From NCBI RefSeq assembly GCF_000276665.1, contig NW_004955475.1:2922580-2986579 (forward strand): DNA of 64,000 nucleotides, written 5' to 3'. Positions within the stretch are counted from its first letter, which is position 1; the number at the start of each line of letters is the position of its first letter. Positions 1 through 10,569 of this stretch are shown here, piece by piece. Both the position numbers and the translations under genes were made by a program. The notes under the pieces are model-generated. The model searched no databases and had not been told where the DNA came from. It worked only from the letters and a program-made list of their open reading frames with translations. Source of the DNA: Chinchilla lanigera (lineage: Eukaryota; Chordata; Mammalia; Rodentia; Chinchillidae).

Positions 1-778
1 TTGTTCTTATTTTCTGACGTGTAAATTCACCAATATAAATTTCCCTCTGAGGACTACTTTCATTTCATCCCACAGATTTCAGTAAATTTTATTTACATTT
101 TTGTATGCTTGTAGATATTCTTTAATTTCATCTGTGACCCATTGGTTGTTCAGAAGGGTTTTATTTAATTTCCATGTGTTTATGGAGTATTTGTGGTTCC
201 TTTTGTCATTAACTTCCAATTTCATTGCACTATGGTTCGACAATTTCCATGGGATAATTTTAAGTCTTTTGCATTTACTTAAGCATGTTCTAAGGGCTAG
301 TTTGTGGTCTTTATTAGAGCACATCCCATGTGTAGTTGCAAAGAATGTGTACGCTGCTGTCACTGGGTGGAACACTCTGTAAATGTCTACTAAGTCCATT
401 TGTTCACAACTTTGTTTTGTTTTGTTTTGTTTTTTTTTTTGGTTTTTCTCCGGTACCGGGAACCAAACTCAAGACCTTGCTCTTGCCAGGCAGGCGCTTT
501 TGCTGCTGAGCTAAATCCCCAGCCCTGTTCACAACTTTGGTTCCGTTCTGTTATTTGCTGTTTTTTTTTGTCTAGTTGATCTTTCTCATTATTTCAAGGG
601 GGTGTTAAAGTCCTCCTTTATAATTGTGTTTTTGGTTATTTGGTTTTTCATGTCTATTAAGATTTGTTTTATATAGTTGGGTGCTCCTGTATTTGGTGCA
701 TACATGTTTATGATTGTTATCTTTCCCCTAACAAGTATGTAATGACCTTCTTTATCTCATTTGATCATTCTTACTGAG
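1..778 (-). mobile_element. L1 fragment, ORF2 endonuclease region
   Basis: Read on the minus strand, 79-399 and 545-775 encode recognisable L1 ORF2 endonuclease-domain sequence (I-N-M-Y-A-P-N-T-G-A-P; M-D-L-V-D-I-Y-R; L-L-N-N-Q-W-V-T). There are frame breaks, so it is a dead copy. It is cut at about the D-K-E-G-H-Y position of ORF2 (778), the 5' truncation, and continues to the left of the window. An ID SINE is inserted at 415-525. Confidence 0.85.
415..525 (-). mobile_element. ID-type SINE in L1, with target-site duplication
   Basis: A poly-T stretch is followed by the reverse complement of a tRNA-derived ID SINE (CTCCGGTACCGGGAACCAAA ... GAGCTAAATCCCCAGCCC). The 14-bp duplication TGTTCACAACTTTG at 401-414 and 526-539 proves retrotransposition into the L1. 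Confidence 0.9.
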
Positions 779-1335
779 CTGGCTGCCCTTCCAGGGATTC
801 AGTGCAGATGGGTCAGGCACTGTTTTTCTCTAGCCCAGTGGGATGCCAGACCCCAGGCACTTATTGTCCATGCTGCCCTTCTCAGTGCAGGGGAGATCTC
901 ACTGCATTCCTTTGGCCTAGCCAGTTCTGGAGCCCCAGGCGCTTCCTGTGGAGGCTGCCCTTCTTGTGGTGTAGGGGGATGGGTTAGGCCCCGGTTTCTC
1001 TGGCCAAACTGGTTGCAAAGTCATGGGTGTTTACCCCACTGGCTGCCTCTCTCATGGTGTAGGGGGATGGGTCAGGCCCTGGGTTCATCTGTCCAAACTG
1101 TTTGCCAAGCCCTAGTTTCTTACCACACTAGCTGTCCTTTCAGGGGTGCAGGGGATAAGGCTTAGGCACTGCATTCCTCTGCTCCAGCCTGTTGCTGATC
1201 CCCTGGTGCTTCCTGCACTGGTGTGCTGGCTGCCCCTCTCGTGGTGCGGGGGAAATGGAACAGGCACTGTGTTCCTCTGGCCCAGCCCATTGTAGGGACC
1301 CAGGAACTTCCTGCACTGGCTGCCCTTCTCAGAGT
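779..1335. repeat. GC-rich minisatellite, about six 85-95-bp units
   Basis: Units begin CTGGCTGCCC or similar at about 780, 867, 954, 1040, 1128 and 1226, with a partial at 1318. Each then shows a (C)TC(A/G)(G/T)GGTG(C/T)AGGGG-like core, GG(T/A)CAGGC(A/C)CTG and CTTCCTGCACTGG. Units differ by many substitutions, so the array is old. It abuts L1 sequence on both sides. Short ORFs across it are composition artefacts. Confidence 0.75.
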
Positions 1336-1344
1336 GAGATCAGT

Positions 1345-2700
1345 TTTTTAAATTTATTCCTTGGTTGATGGGCATTTGTCCTGTTTCCAAGATTTGGCTA
1401 TTATTGTGCTGCTATAAACATAGGTGCACTTACATTTCTGTGGTACACTGTTTTTAATTCTTCTGGGAAAATGCCCAGAAGAGGAAAAGCGCGGTCAAAT
1501 GGGAGCACAAATTCTAGTTGCTGAGACATATCAGTAATGATTTCCACAGTGGTTGCACCAGTCTACTTTCCCATCAGAAGTGGAAAATTGTTCTTCTTTC
1601 CCCACATGCCCTCCAGCATTTGTTACTGCTTGATTTCTTGAAGAAAGTCATTATTTTTGAGTGAGATTGAATCTCAGTGGTGTTTTAATTTGTAATACTT
1701 GCATGACCAATGATGTGAAACTTTTTCACATGTATTTATTTGCTATTTGTATTTTCTCATCTGAGAAGTGCATATTTATCTCAGATGCTATTTTTATTGG
1801 GGCTTTGGGTTTGTTCACACAAAAAGTGAAATGCTTAGGAATCAACCTAACAAAGGAAGTAAAAGACTACACATTGAAAATTACAGTACTCTGAAAAAGA
1901 TCAAAGAGTATATCAGAAAATAGAAAGATATCCCCTGCTCATGGATAAGAAGAACAAACATAGTAAAAATGGACATACTTCCAATATTGATATACAGAGT
2001 TAATGCAATCCCCATCAAAGTATCATTAGCATACCTTACAGATCTAGAGAAAACATACCTGAAATTCATTTGGAAATAGAAGTGACATTGAATAGCAAAA
2101 GCAATTGTGGAGAACAAAGGCAAAACAGGAGGCAACAAAATCCCTGACTTGAAATTATGCTACAAAGGTACTGTGATAAAATCAGCACGGCACTGTCAAA
2201 AGTATACCACACTTGAGGATTAGTGGAACAAATTAGAAGATGTAGACACAGCTTCAAACACACTTAGCCACTTTATTTTTGATAAAGAGGACAAACGTGC
2301 TCAGTGGAAGAAAGATATTCTCTTTAATACATGTTGCTGGAAAAACTGGTTTTCCACATGCCAGAGACTAAAATCAGTCCCTGTCTATCACCATGTACTA
2401 AGCTAAAATCCAAATGCATCAAATATCTTAATATTAAAACAGAAAATTAAATGTGTTGGAAAGGAAAATAGAAAGAAATCTTGAAGACGTAGGTGTATGC
2501 AGATACTTTCTAAGACAACCTAAATCACATGGGAAATACTCCAAAGAATAAACAACTGGGATATTATCTTACTAAAAAGTTTTGAACATTAAAAGAAATC
2601 ACCAGAAGTGTGAAAATACAACCCACAGAATGGGAAAAATAATTTAGTCAGTTGTGTCCCAGACAAAGGACTTTTACCTGCCCACGATTTTATTATCTTG
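1345..2700. mobile_element. L1 with 5' inversion (minus 1345-1815, plus 1816-2700)
   Basis: 1345-1815 on the minus strand is the C-terminal end of L1 ORF2 (its reverse complement carries the phrases for tissue-typical ORF2 3' sequence such as GTTTATAGCAGCACAATAAT). 1816-2700 on the plus strand is the preceding part of ORF2, beginning K-C-L-G-I-N-L-T-K-E-V-K-D. The two parts are consecutive in L1 but point away from each other, the layout of twin-priming inversion of a minus-strand insertion. Multiple stops are present. Confidence 0.75.
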
Positions 2701-2920
2701 TTCTAAGCAAACAGAATAGTAGGTGCTAAGGAAGTATGAATTCTATGTCATATAGGAAATGAATTAAGTGAGCAGAAATATTTTTTGGAGAAGAAAGAAG
2801 ATAAAACATTTGTGGGATCATGATATAGAAAGAGTAGACTTGCTCTATATTTTTTCAGAGGTTAGTCTCAGAACCTATTAGTAGATATCTCATAAAGGCA
2901 TAATTAAATTAAGCATAATA
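2701..2920. other. Unassigned spacer
   Basis: AT-rich sequence between the L1 and the Tigger-like element; I recognise nothing in it. Confidence 0.5.
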
Positions 2921-2952
2921 AAGTTTGAGTATCCCTTATCCCAAGTGTTTTA

Positions 2953-3061
2953 TTTTTTATTTTTTATTTTTTTTTGGTTTTTCTCCGGTACCGGGAACCG
3001 AACTCATGACCTTGCGCTTGCCAGGCAGGCGCTTCTGCCGCTGAGCTAAATCCCCAGCCCC
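2953..3061 (-). mobile_element. ID-type SINE with 16-bp target-site duplication
   Basis: The ID consensus is on the minus strand after a T-rich run. TATCCCAAGTGTTTTA (2937-2952) and TATCCAAAGTGTTTTA (3062-3077) are the duplications, with one mismatch. It is inserted in the left arm of the Tigger-like element. Confidence 0.9.
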
Positions 3062-3377
3062 TATCCAAAGTGTTTTAGATGAGAAGAGTTTTGGATTTTA
3101 GATGTTTTAAGTTTTGGAAGTTTGTGTATATACATGATGAGATATTTTAGAAATGGAACCCATATCCATTTTATGCAAGTAGCTTGAGTGTAATTTTACA
3201 CAATATGTTTATTGTGCCTTTATTCTTATGACAACTCATTACATGAAGTCAGCTGTGGAATTTTCCACTTACAGTGCTATGTCAGCATACAGAAACTTTC
3301 AGATTATCAACTCTGTATTATCTCTAAGGTTTTACTGAAGAATTATTTTTTATTCTCTTTAATTGTTTCAGCAATCT

Positions 3378-3607
3378 TTCATTCTTACATCTGATAATCT
3401 AAGCAAAGTAGTTGACGATAGTGGTATGCAATGTAACAACCACTGCTGATTTGTATTAATTTGTCTTGAGACCCTGTATCACTTTGAATGTTTTTGCTTT
3501 GATTTGTTTATGTTCGTGATACTGGTATGCTGCTACTGTTGTATTTTTTTTGTTTGTTTGTTTCTCCTGTACTACTCTGTTTAAAATAAAATAAAATAAA
3601 ATAAATA
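3378..3607 (+). repeat. Unclassified interspersed repeat, copy 1
   Basis: This roughly 230-bp segment ends in an (AAAAT)n-type tail. It matches the reverse complement of 31068-31280 almost end to end (shared phrases include CAACCACTG, GTATCACTTT, GTGATACTGGTATGCTGCTA). The A-rich tail suggests the 3' end of a retroelement. I do not recognise the family. Confidence 0.75.
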
Positions 3608-3699
3608 ACCGAAGCTTTCAGATTATGGAACGGTTTGGACTTTCAGATTAGGTATGCTCAACCTGCAGCAGAAAAGCAGTATGTAATGCTTATATGTTC

Positions 3700-4402
3700 T
3701 GAGCATATTATATATACATATGAATTTTCATAATACTTTTTCATTTTTATCCTTATTCCTTTCCTTCTCTTCTCACTTGTCCCTCCCTTGTTTCCCTCTC
3801 CATCTAAATATTTTTCCAGTATTTATCCTCTAATTTGGTCCTTATTTACCTTTTGAGTTTTTCACACAAGAGGAACAGTGGAATATTTAAAAATGAGTGT
3901 CTGAATTATTTGTTAAAATTATGTTCTCAAGGTGCATCTATTTGCCTAAAAAAATCTCAAGTTCATGTTTCTTTATGGTAGAGCACTACTCCACTGTATA
4001 TAACAATGACACTTTCTTTATCCATTCATCATCCAATGATGGGCATATGTGCTGTTTCCAAGATTTAGCTATTATAAATTTTGATGTTAAAAACATGGTC
4101 TGTATATATCACTGTGGTATGATGCTTTTAACTGTTTCAGGAAAACACCAAGAAAGGGAATAGCTGGGCCAAGTGAGATCACTAGTTTTAGTTTTATGAT
4201 GACTCTTTATACTGATTTCCACAGTGGTTGTACCAATTTACACTAACAGTGGACAAGGATTCCTTTTCCCCGTAGCCTCAACAGCATTTTTTATTGGTCA
4301 ATGCCTTTATGATAGCCATTTTTCTGGAGTGAGATTAAATTTCATTGTTGCTTTAATTTGTGTTTCTTGAATGACCAGTGTTGTTGAACTTTTTTTCATA
4401 TA
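3700..4402 (-). mobile_element. L1 fragment, 3'UTR and ORF2 C-terminal region
   Basis: The minus strand carries the standard L1 ORF2 3' sequence (reverse complements of CCAAGATTTAGCTATTATAA, CCACAGTGGTTGTACCAATT and similar) running into a pyrimidine-rich 3'UTR. It is degenerate, with many stops. Confidence 0.8.
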
Positions 4403-4600
4403 TTTATTTGTTGTTAAAAAGTAGAAACAAAGTTTTATAAATGGGGAGGGGAAAAAGGACTGAAGGGACGGGAGGAGAGTGGGAAAAAATTAACATATGT
4501 TACATTCAGGTAGAAATTTCTTGTGATGAATGTGATTTTTATGTATGAAAAATGTTCTAATAAATTTCACAATAAAGAATAAATTTGGGTTGTTTTAAAA
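4403..4600 (+). mobile_element. L1 3'UTR end fragment
   Basis: A purine-rich GGGGAGGGGAAAAAGG segment is followed by AATAAATTTCACAATAAAG, the same 3' end as the plus-strand L1s at 24240-24412 and 58860-58990. Confidence 0.65.
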
Positions 4601-4611
4601 CAAAAAATTTC

Positions 4612-4742
4612 ATAATCTTAGCTTGTTGTGGTGTTACATGCTTGTAATCTCAGCACTCTGAGACACTAAGGCAAAAAGATCACAATTTGAGCCCAGCCTA
4701 GGCAATTCAGTGAAATCCTGTCCCAAAATAAAAAATAAAAAA
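4612..4742 (+). mobile_element. B1-type SINE
   Basis: This is a 7SL-derived monomer (GTGGTGTTACATGCTTGTAATCTCAGCACT ... split phrases), ending in an A-rich tail. It is diverged from the copy at 10249. Confidence 0.75.
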
Positions 4743-4744
4743 AG

Positions 4745-5840
4745 TCCTGGTGGACAACTGGCTAAATTTTTTCCCTCTCTTTGGTTTGTCTTCTCACTCT
4801 GTTGGTGATTTCTTTTGATGTAGAAAAGCTTTTTAGTAAGACCACTCCCCAGTTGTTGATGCTTTGAAGTATTTCCCATGTGATCTGGGTTTTGTTCATG
4901 AACTCTCTCCTACATCTATGTCTTCAAGAATTCTACCTATGTTCTTTTCCAGTACATTTAGTGTTTCTGTTTTAATGTTTGGATATTTGATCCCTTTTGC
5001 CTTTAGTGCATGTTGATAAACATGGGTCTAGTTTTAATCTTTGGCATGTGGAAAACCAGTTCTTCAAATTCAAAGACCCAATCCAAAAATGAGCATCTCA
5101 GATGAATACACACCTCTCAGGTGAAGAAATACAAATGGCAAATAAATATAGGAAAACATATTCAACATCATTGGTCATTCAAGAGATGCAAATTAAAACA
5201 ACACTGAGATTCCATCTCACACCAGAAAGAATGGCTATCATCAAGAAAACAACCAGTAACAAATGCTGGAGGGGTTGTAAGAAAAAAGGGTCCTTTCTCC
5301 ACTGTTGACAGGAGTACAGACCGGTATGACCACAGTGGAAATCAGTATGGATATTCTTCAGAAAATTATGATTAAACCTCCCATTTGACCCAGCTATCCC
5401 TATTCTTTATATCTTCCCAGAAGAATTAAAAACATCATACCACAGGGATATATGTGCACTCATTTTTATAGCAACACAGTTTGTAATAGCTAAATCTTGG
5501 AAACAACCCAAATGACCATCATCCAAGGAATGAATAAAAAATATTCTTTTTATATAGTGGAGTAATACTCAGCCATAAAGAAGAATAAACTTGAGATCAT
5601 TTATAGGTAAGTGGATGCAACTTGAAACCATACTTGTAAGTGAAATAAAGTAGACTCACATGTGTAAACTTTGTATTGTCTCCCTAGTGTGAGAATTTGA
5701 AAGAGTATATAAGGACCAAAATGTATAATAGATATAGAATGGGAAGAAATTGTTCAAAAAAAAAAAGGGAACTAGGATATGGGAAAGGGGAAAGGAGGTA
5801 AGTGAAAGAAAAAATACAGGATACTTATATTACTAGTTTC
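4745..5840. mobile_element. L1 with 5' inversion (minus 4745-5083, plus 5084-5840)
   Basis: The plus-strand part holds the ORF2 C-terminus (E-E-I-Q-M-A-N-K-Y; S-T-S-L-V-I-Q-E-M-Q-I-K-T-T-L-R) and 3'UTR with A-rich runs. The 4745-5083 part is the preceding ORF2 section in minus orientation. The order and opposed orientation fit twin priming of a plus-strand insertion. Frameshifts and stops make it non-functional. Confidence 0.8.
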
Positions 5841-6635
5841 TCTTAGTTCACTGAAAAGAAAGGTTTGTACAAATATCACTTGAAGAATTTTTATGCCCAT
5901 ATCTTGTACTCTGAGTAACTACTTTAAAGATAGCAATATACACTGTGTTAATTATTTTTATTATTCTGTTGTTTTGTTATGAAATTTTGCTTTACTTTTT
6001 TTCCATAAAAAATGATGTAAGAAATGGTCTTGATGACGTAGCTCAGTGTGAAGGCGCTGGGTTCCATTCCTAGTACAGCACACATACACACACGTTACAT
6101 AATCCTCACTCTTCCTCGTGATAAGTACTTCCATAATCTCCATTTTACAAATGATTGAACTCAGGCCCATATAGGTTACATAACTTATGCAATGCCAGGC
6201 AGTTAATAAATTGGGGAAGCCAGTATTAACATCCTTCAATACTTCTAGCTCTAAGTTATTTCATTCAAAATCCATTTTTTGGGGTATTTGCTATGTAACT
6301 GGCCCTATGCTCAGAGTGGAAAGCATGAGAATGATTGACTACTGATGATTACTATCCTTATCATCAATAGCTAACAGTCAAATATGTAAGATTAACACAT
6401 TAAAAGATAGGTATATTATAATATAGTGAACTCTATGAAGGAGGTATGCCACGGTGTTATAAAAGCCAAAATTACTCAGCCATGGTCATGTACAACTGTA
6501 ATGCAGCACTCTAGGAGGCTGTTGCAGGAGGATAACACAGATTTCCAAACTCTTTCCACAAAGTAGTTCCAAAAGTTCCTCAACCACATGGTCAGGCTAT
6601 ATCACAGGAACAGCCCTACTCTCAGTATTTAAATC
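5841..6635. other. Intergenic stretch with ancient SINE remnants
   Basis: It contains an ID-like remnant at 6027-6090 (GATGACGTAGCTCAGTGTG with CACA tail), a MIR-like segment at 6096-6225 (CTCCATTTTACAAATGATTG...) and a B1-like scrap at 6479-6540. Otherwise nothing is recognisable. Confidence 0.5.
6096..6225 (+). mobile_element. MIR fragment
   Basis: CTCCATTTTACAAATGATTG, the GGTTACATAACTTATGCAA-type core and the phrase around GCCAGGCAGT match the MIR SINE core in order. Confidence 0.55.
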
Positions 6636-6990
6636 TGTCTTAGTTACTTTTCTCATTGCTGAGCCAAAATAACTGACATGCACAAGTTAAGGGAGGAAAG
6701 GATTATTTAGCTCACAGTTTGTACATGTATCAGTCCATAGTTGGCTTGCTTCAAGGCAGGGTGACATGGCAAAGGGGAATCACAGAGGAGAAACGATCCT
6801 TGCCATGCAGGGCGGGTAGAAGGCAGTAGGCAGTGGGCAGTGAGCAGCAAGCCGCAGCGCCTTCTTTCTATTCCTTTATATTCTGCACAAACTGTAAGCG
6901 TTTTAATGCCACCCATCCTCAGCATGGGACACCCTTAATCCCGGCATCACACAGCCTAGATCCAGCTACTTCTGAAATGCCCTACCTCAG
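6636..6990 (-). mobile_element. MaLR-type solo LTR
   Basis: The sequence TGTCTTAGTTACTTTTCTCA at its left edge is the reverse complement of the ends of the other MaLR LTRs in this window (AATGAGAACAGTGACTAAGACA at 56046-56067). The left boundary is sharp; the right boundary is approximate. Confidence 0.65.
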
Positions 6991-7091
6991 GTGGCTGTAG
7001 GGGCACATGTAGATAGATACAAGCTATAACAAAAGCCCAGCCCAGGGAATATAACAATTTATGGAGACCCTGTGTTAATATAAGAAAACAA

Positions 7092-7165
7092 AGTTGGATA
7101 TTTAGCTCAGTGGTAAGGCCATAAATTCAATTCCCAGTGTAACAACAACAACAGCAAACACAAGA
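7092..7165 (+). mobile_element. ID-like SINE remnant
   Basis: GTTGGATATTTAGCTCAGTG, then CAATTCCCAGTGT and an AAC-rich tail. It has a partial, degraded A box and B box. Confidence 0.6.
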
Positions 7166-7629
7166 GGGCCTGTTTCAGACAGAAGATTCAAGGGAGGAAA
7201 TGTAGAAGACTTTACCTATGCTCGGTAGAAAACTATAGTGTTTTATTAATGATACTGCCTTGTGTATAGAAAGAGGACAGAATTTGGCTTTGTATTTATG
7301 GATTTGGGTGTCAAATTATCCTCTAAATCAAAGTGTCTAAGGAAGGAACTGTTGAATTGGTAAGAAAATTGGATTCATGCTGGTTTTGTTAACTACATTT
7401 CACTTTCATGATTTAGATTATACCTGAACACCATCTGTACTATTATTTACTTGGTGTACTTCTTTAAGTTAAGTGCTTTTACTAAGTCATTAAAATAGCT
7501 CAGTCTTAAATGGAAAGCCAGATTTGCTCTCCATCAATAGTAGGTTACCATAAAATAAATAGTACTATTGGAAGGTATGTATCTACGTACAACCTAATAT
7601 AATCTTTCATACCACTATTAGCATGCATG

Positions 7630-7647
7630 CCATATTTTAAAATATGG
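7630..7647. repeat. 18-bp perfect palindrome
   Basis: CCATATTTTAAAATATGG reads the same on both strands. It is AT-rich and in otherwise anonymous intergenic sequence (7170-7980), so chance is likely. Confidence 0.6.
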
Positions 7648-7993
7648 TGTTGCCTTCCAACACCAACATCCTGTGATTGAGTGATGATCACAGTAAAATA
7701 TTTGGTTCTTGGTAAAATTTGGTACCAAATCTTGGTAAAATATTTGGTTCAAAGTTTTATTTTTCAACAGGTTTGTGTATAATCACTGTACTTGTTCACA
7801 TAGTCCTGATTATTTCAGCTGTGTGTTTTCACCATGAACACAAGCATCATCCCCTATATGCCCATGACATGCTAATTATCTAGGTAGAGTTTCATTCTGG
7901 ATCAACCACTTAGCTCAGTTTAGGAGGGCTGATATGTTTGCCTGCTGTATTTCTTGTTTTGTTTTGGTTTGATTTGGTTTGGTTTTTATCTTT

Positions 7994-8112
7994 TGTTTTT
8001 TGAGACAGGATCTCATTCTGCAGTTCATTTTGTCCTGTAATTCACAGTGATCCTTCTACCTCAGCCTCCTGAGTGCTGGAATTACAAGCATGTGACACCA
8101 TGTCTGGCTGCT
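7994..8112 (-). mobile_element. B1-type SINE
   Basis: TTTTTTGAGACAGGATCTCA ... CCTCAGCCTCCTGAGTGCTG ... is the reverse complement of a B1/7SL monomer. Confidence 0.8.
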
Positions 8113-8872
8113 GTATTCTTTTAAATCCACTGCTGTCCTTACTTGAGAAGAAATTTCCTGTCATTGTGGTTCCACACGAGGCTGCTCCAACTAATTTGTG
8201 GCACTGTACTAACTTGAAAAAACCAGACTACCACAGTGCAGGGGTATAAGGTTAAACAGAAAACAGAGAAAATAAAGAATAAAGCTGCAACATTTTAGTA
8301 AATGTATTGGCAGAAAGATTTTAAGAAATCACCACAAATACTCCCCCTTTCCTGTTTCACTTTTAACTTCTGAGGGAGGTGATAAGACTAAAATGGACAG
8401 AAGGGCAAAGCGGAATCACCTAATGACTTGGGAGAAAGTAGGAGATGGGCACCACCACTCTGTTGGGGAAGTGAGAATTGCTTGTGATAAGTAACACAAA
8501 AGCTATAAGTATAAACCTTGCCTTTGGGGCTTTTGGGTCCCACTTCTCTAGATTAGTTCAGTAATACAAGAGTTCTGGTCTATTTACACATTTCCTTAAA
8601 CAGCCTCATATATTTATTTGTTTAATATGAAAAGAAAGAAGCATGTCTTTTCTTTGTACACTCAACAATACACTCAACTGACTCATTCACATATATTTTG
8701 GGGGTGAGGGCAAGGATGTTACCTCCTTTCTGCAGGTGAGTCTGAGGTTCCCAGTTTTTCTGGTTTATCTTGGTTTCTATTATAAAGTGTCCTCCTTCCT
8801 CCAGTTTATGGGTGTGGTAGCTTCTAGGGTCTAAAATAGCAGGAAAAATCTATGTATACCCAACCTCATGTT

Positions 8873-8915
8873 ACACACACACACACTCACACACACACAC
8901 ACATGCACACACATG

Positions 8916-8946
<31 letters not shown>

Positions 8947-8948
8947 AC
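8873..8948. repeat. (AC)n microsatellite
   Basis: About 35 AC/TGCACAC units with a few interruptions. Confidence 0.95.
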
Positions 8949-9459
8949 ATCCTAGCTAAAGTCTTTGCTAAGAAAATTAGCAGCTCAGAACACAGCTTAA
9001 CTTGTGGAAGTTGGTAGGCCAGCTATTACTTGTATGAAATAATGCTGTGACAGGAGAATTTCAAACCCTATATGGTACTGCATTATTGGTTATTCCTAAC
9101 ATGAATGTAAGCATTCTACCTTATGTGAGCTAGCAGTTTAATTATTATTTTTAAAAATTTTTTTTATTTATATATATAGGGATAGTGCTTATTAGGGACA
9201 CGAGGCAGAATCTTCATACCTCTGGTCAGAAAGAATCTTAATTTAAAGGTCATAGTTTTCATAGCTGCCATTGCTAATAATAACAACCTTTATTAGAGCT
9301 TCCTTCATACATATCAGGCACTGTGCTTAGTAAGCTCAAATCTCCTCAGAGACTTATGAAGGTTTTGTAGAGACTGAAGCTTTAAACTATGGGGACTCTC
9401 TCTAAGAAAAACACATGGTTTGATTCTTCCCAAAGTCTTGTAAAAGGGACCTAAAGCTT

Positions 9460-9595
9460 AAATTCATTACTATCAATAATATTAATTAATATCAATAATA
9501 TAATTATGTCAATATCAAATAATTATATAATATCAATTAATATTCAGTAATATCAATTAATATCATCAATATCATTAATGTCAATATACATCTAC
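9460..9595. repeat. AT-rich imperfect tandem repeat
   Basis: Repeated AATATCAATTAAT and TATCAATAAT motifs of irregular length. Confidence 0.8.
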
Positions 9596-10139
9596 CTCTG
9601 CATCTTACTTACTGTTTTTGACAATTCTATGAAGTATTAATATTATCTCTGCAAAGGAAATAGGTGAGAACATTGGTGTTTAGAGATGTGAAGGCATATC
9701 TAAATGTGTCCAATATTGCGTAGTTTGTAACTTAAGTCTATTCTCACAATCTGTTTTTAACTGGATTTTCTTTTCCACTGTATCTTTATCCTTTTCTGGC
9801 AGCAAATTTAGTGCTTTCCTCTGGGACAGTTACAGAATTTAGACTGGTACAATATTAGCAGAGGGGTAAGAGGTTTGATTCTAGCTGAGCTCCTATAGGG
9901 TATGTACCTTCTGGGGAAGAGCAAAGCAAGGAAAAAATAGATGGAGAGGAAAATTTTGTTCCTTTCTGGTCTGAGCAATGTGTTCATTTCAGAAACATGA
10001 CTTAAGAGTGCAGATGTTTTCTGGTTATAGTGCTTGACTTCTCCTTCCCAGGCCTGTAAGACATGTAACTCTCCTCTGCTCTTCCCACTCTTCTTCACTT
10101 TACCTTATTACCCTCATATCAAGCTCGTCAACCCTTTTT

Positions 10140-10490
10140 TTTGTACAATGTTGTTAAATTTATTTTCTTATTTAAGGAGAGAAAGATAAAAAAGAAATAA
10201 AAACAGTGATATGGAGCTTCAAAACAGGATAATAAGAAATTAACAATGAGCCGGGCGTGGTGGTACACGCCTGCAATCCCAACACTCAAGAGGCTGAGGT
10301 AGGCGGATGGAAGATGGTTGCGAGTTCGAGCCCAGCCTGAGCTAAAAAAGTGAGCTCAATGTCAGCCTGAACTGCATAGTGAGACCCTGTCTCAAAAAGA
10401 CAAAAAAGACCCCAGAAATTAAAAATGGTTAATATATTGCTTATTGTTGTCTTCAAAGTAGTTGCTTAAAAGTAGTTACAAGATGGATGT
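10140..10490 (-). repeat. Possible copy of the unclassified repeat, split by a B1
   Basis: 10190-10248 joined to 10428-10460 aligns with 31170-31225 (AGTGATA, a CTTCAAAACA/TTTCAAGACA segment, GAAATTAACAATGG/GAATTAACAGTGG). It is more diverged than the 3378 and 31068 copies. A B1 sits between the halves. Confidence 0.45.
10249..10413 (+). mobile_element. B1-type SINE with target-site duplication
   Basis: It starts at CCGGGCGTGGTGGTACACGC and has the internal duplication of rodent B1 and an A-rich tail. AGAAATTAACAATG (10235-10248) and AGAAATTAAAAATG (10414-10427) are the duplications. It is the best-preserved B1 in the window, with CpGs retained in the promoter box. Confidence 0.9.
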
Positions 10491-10569
10491 ATGTAAAATT
10501 GATCAACCAATACAACCACCAACCAATCTTTTCAATGGACTGAAAGAAATAATAAGTAAATTATGTTAG

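Larger units (their letters stand above)
2921..3667 (+). mobile_element. Tigger-type (mariner/pogo) DNA transposon relic, non-coding, with two nested insertions
   Basis: The left end reads GTTTGAGTATCCCTTATC and the right end, reverse-complemented, GTTGAGCATACCTAATC: imperfect inverted repeats typical of a MER44/Tigger7-like family as I remember it. The internal phrase TTTTGGATTTTAGATGTTTT also fits. An ID SINE (2953-3061) and an unclassified repeat (about 3378-3607) interrupt it, so the element itself is only about 400 bp. The subfamily name is tentative. Confidence 0.6.
8113..10130. other. Intergenic stretch, no gene
   Basis: Mostly anonymous. It contains the (AC)n at 8873-8948, an AT-rich imperfect AATATCAATTA-type repeat at 9460-9595, and weak MIR-like phrases near 9290-9370 and 9600-9700. 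Confidence 0.5.

Noticed and set aside
79..399. 106-codon minus-strand ORF as a host gene
   Set aside because: It is clearly L1 ORF2 endonuclease sequence, already covered by the L1 entry.
415..525. tRNA gene
   Set aside because: The A/B-box-like sequence belongs to an ID SINE with T-rich tail and target duplication; no cloverleaf can be closed.
761..1165. 134-codon ORF
   Set aside because: It runs through the minisatellite; its length follows from the GC-rich repeat unit and it has no recognisable domain.
8873..8948. CRISPR-like or functional tandem array
   Set aside because: It is a plain AC dinucleotide microsatellite in a vertebrate genome.
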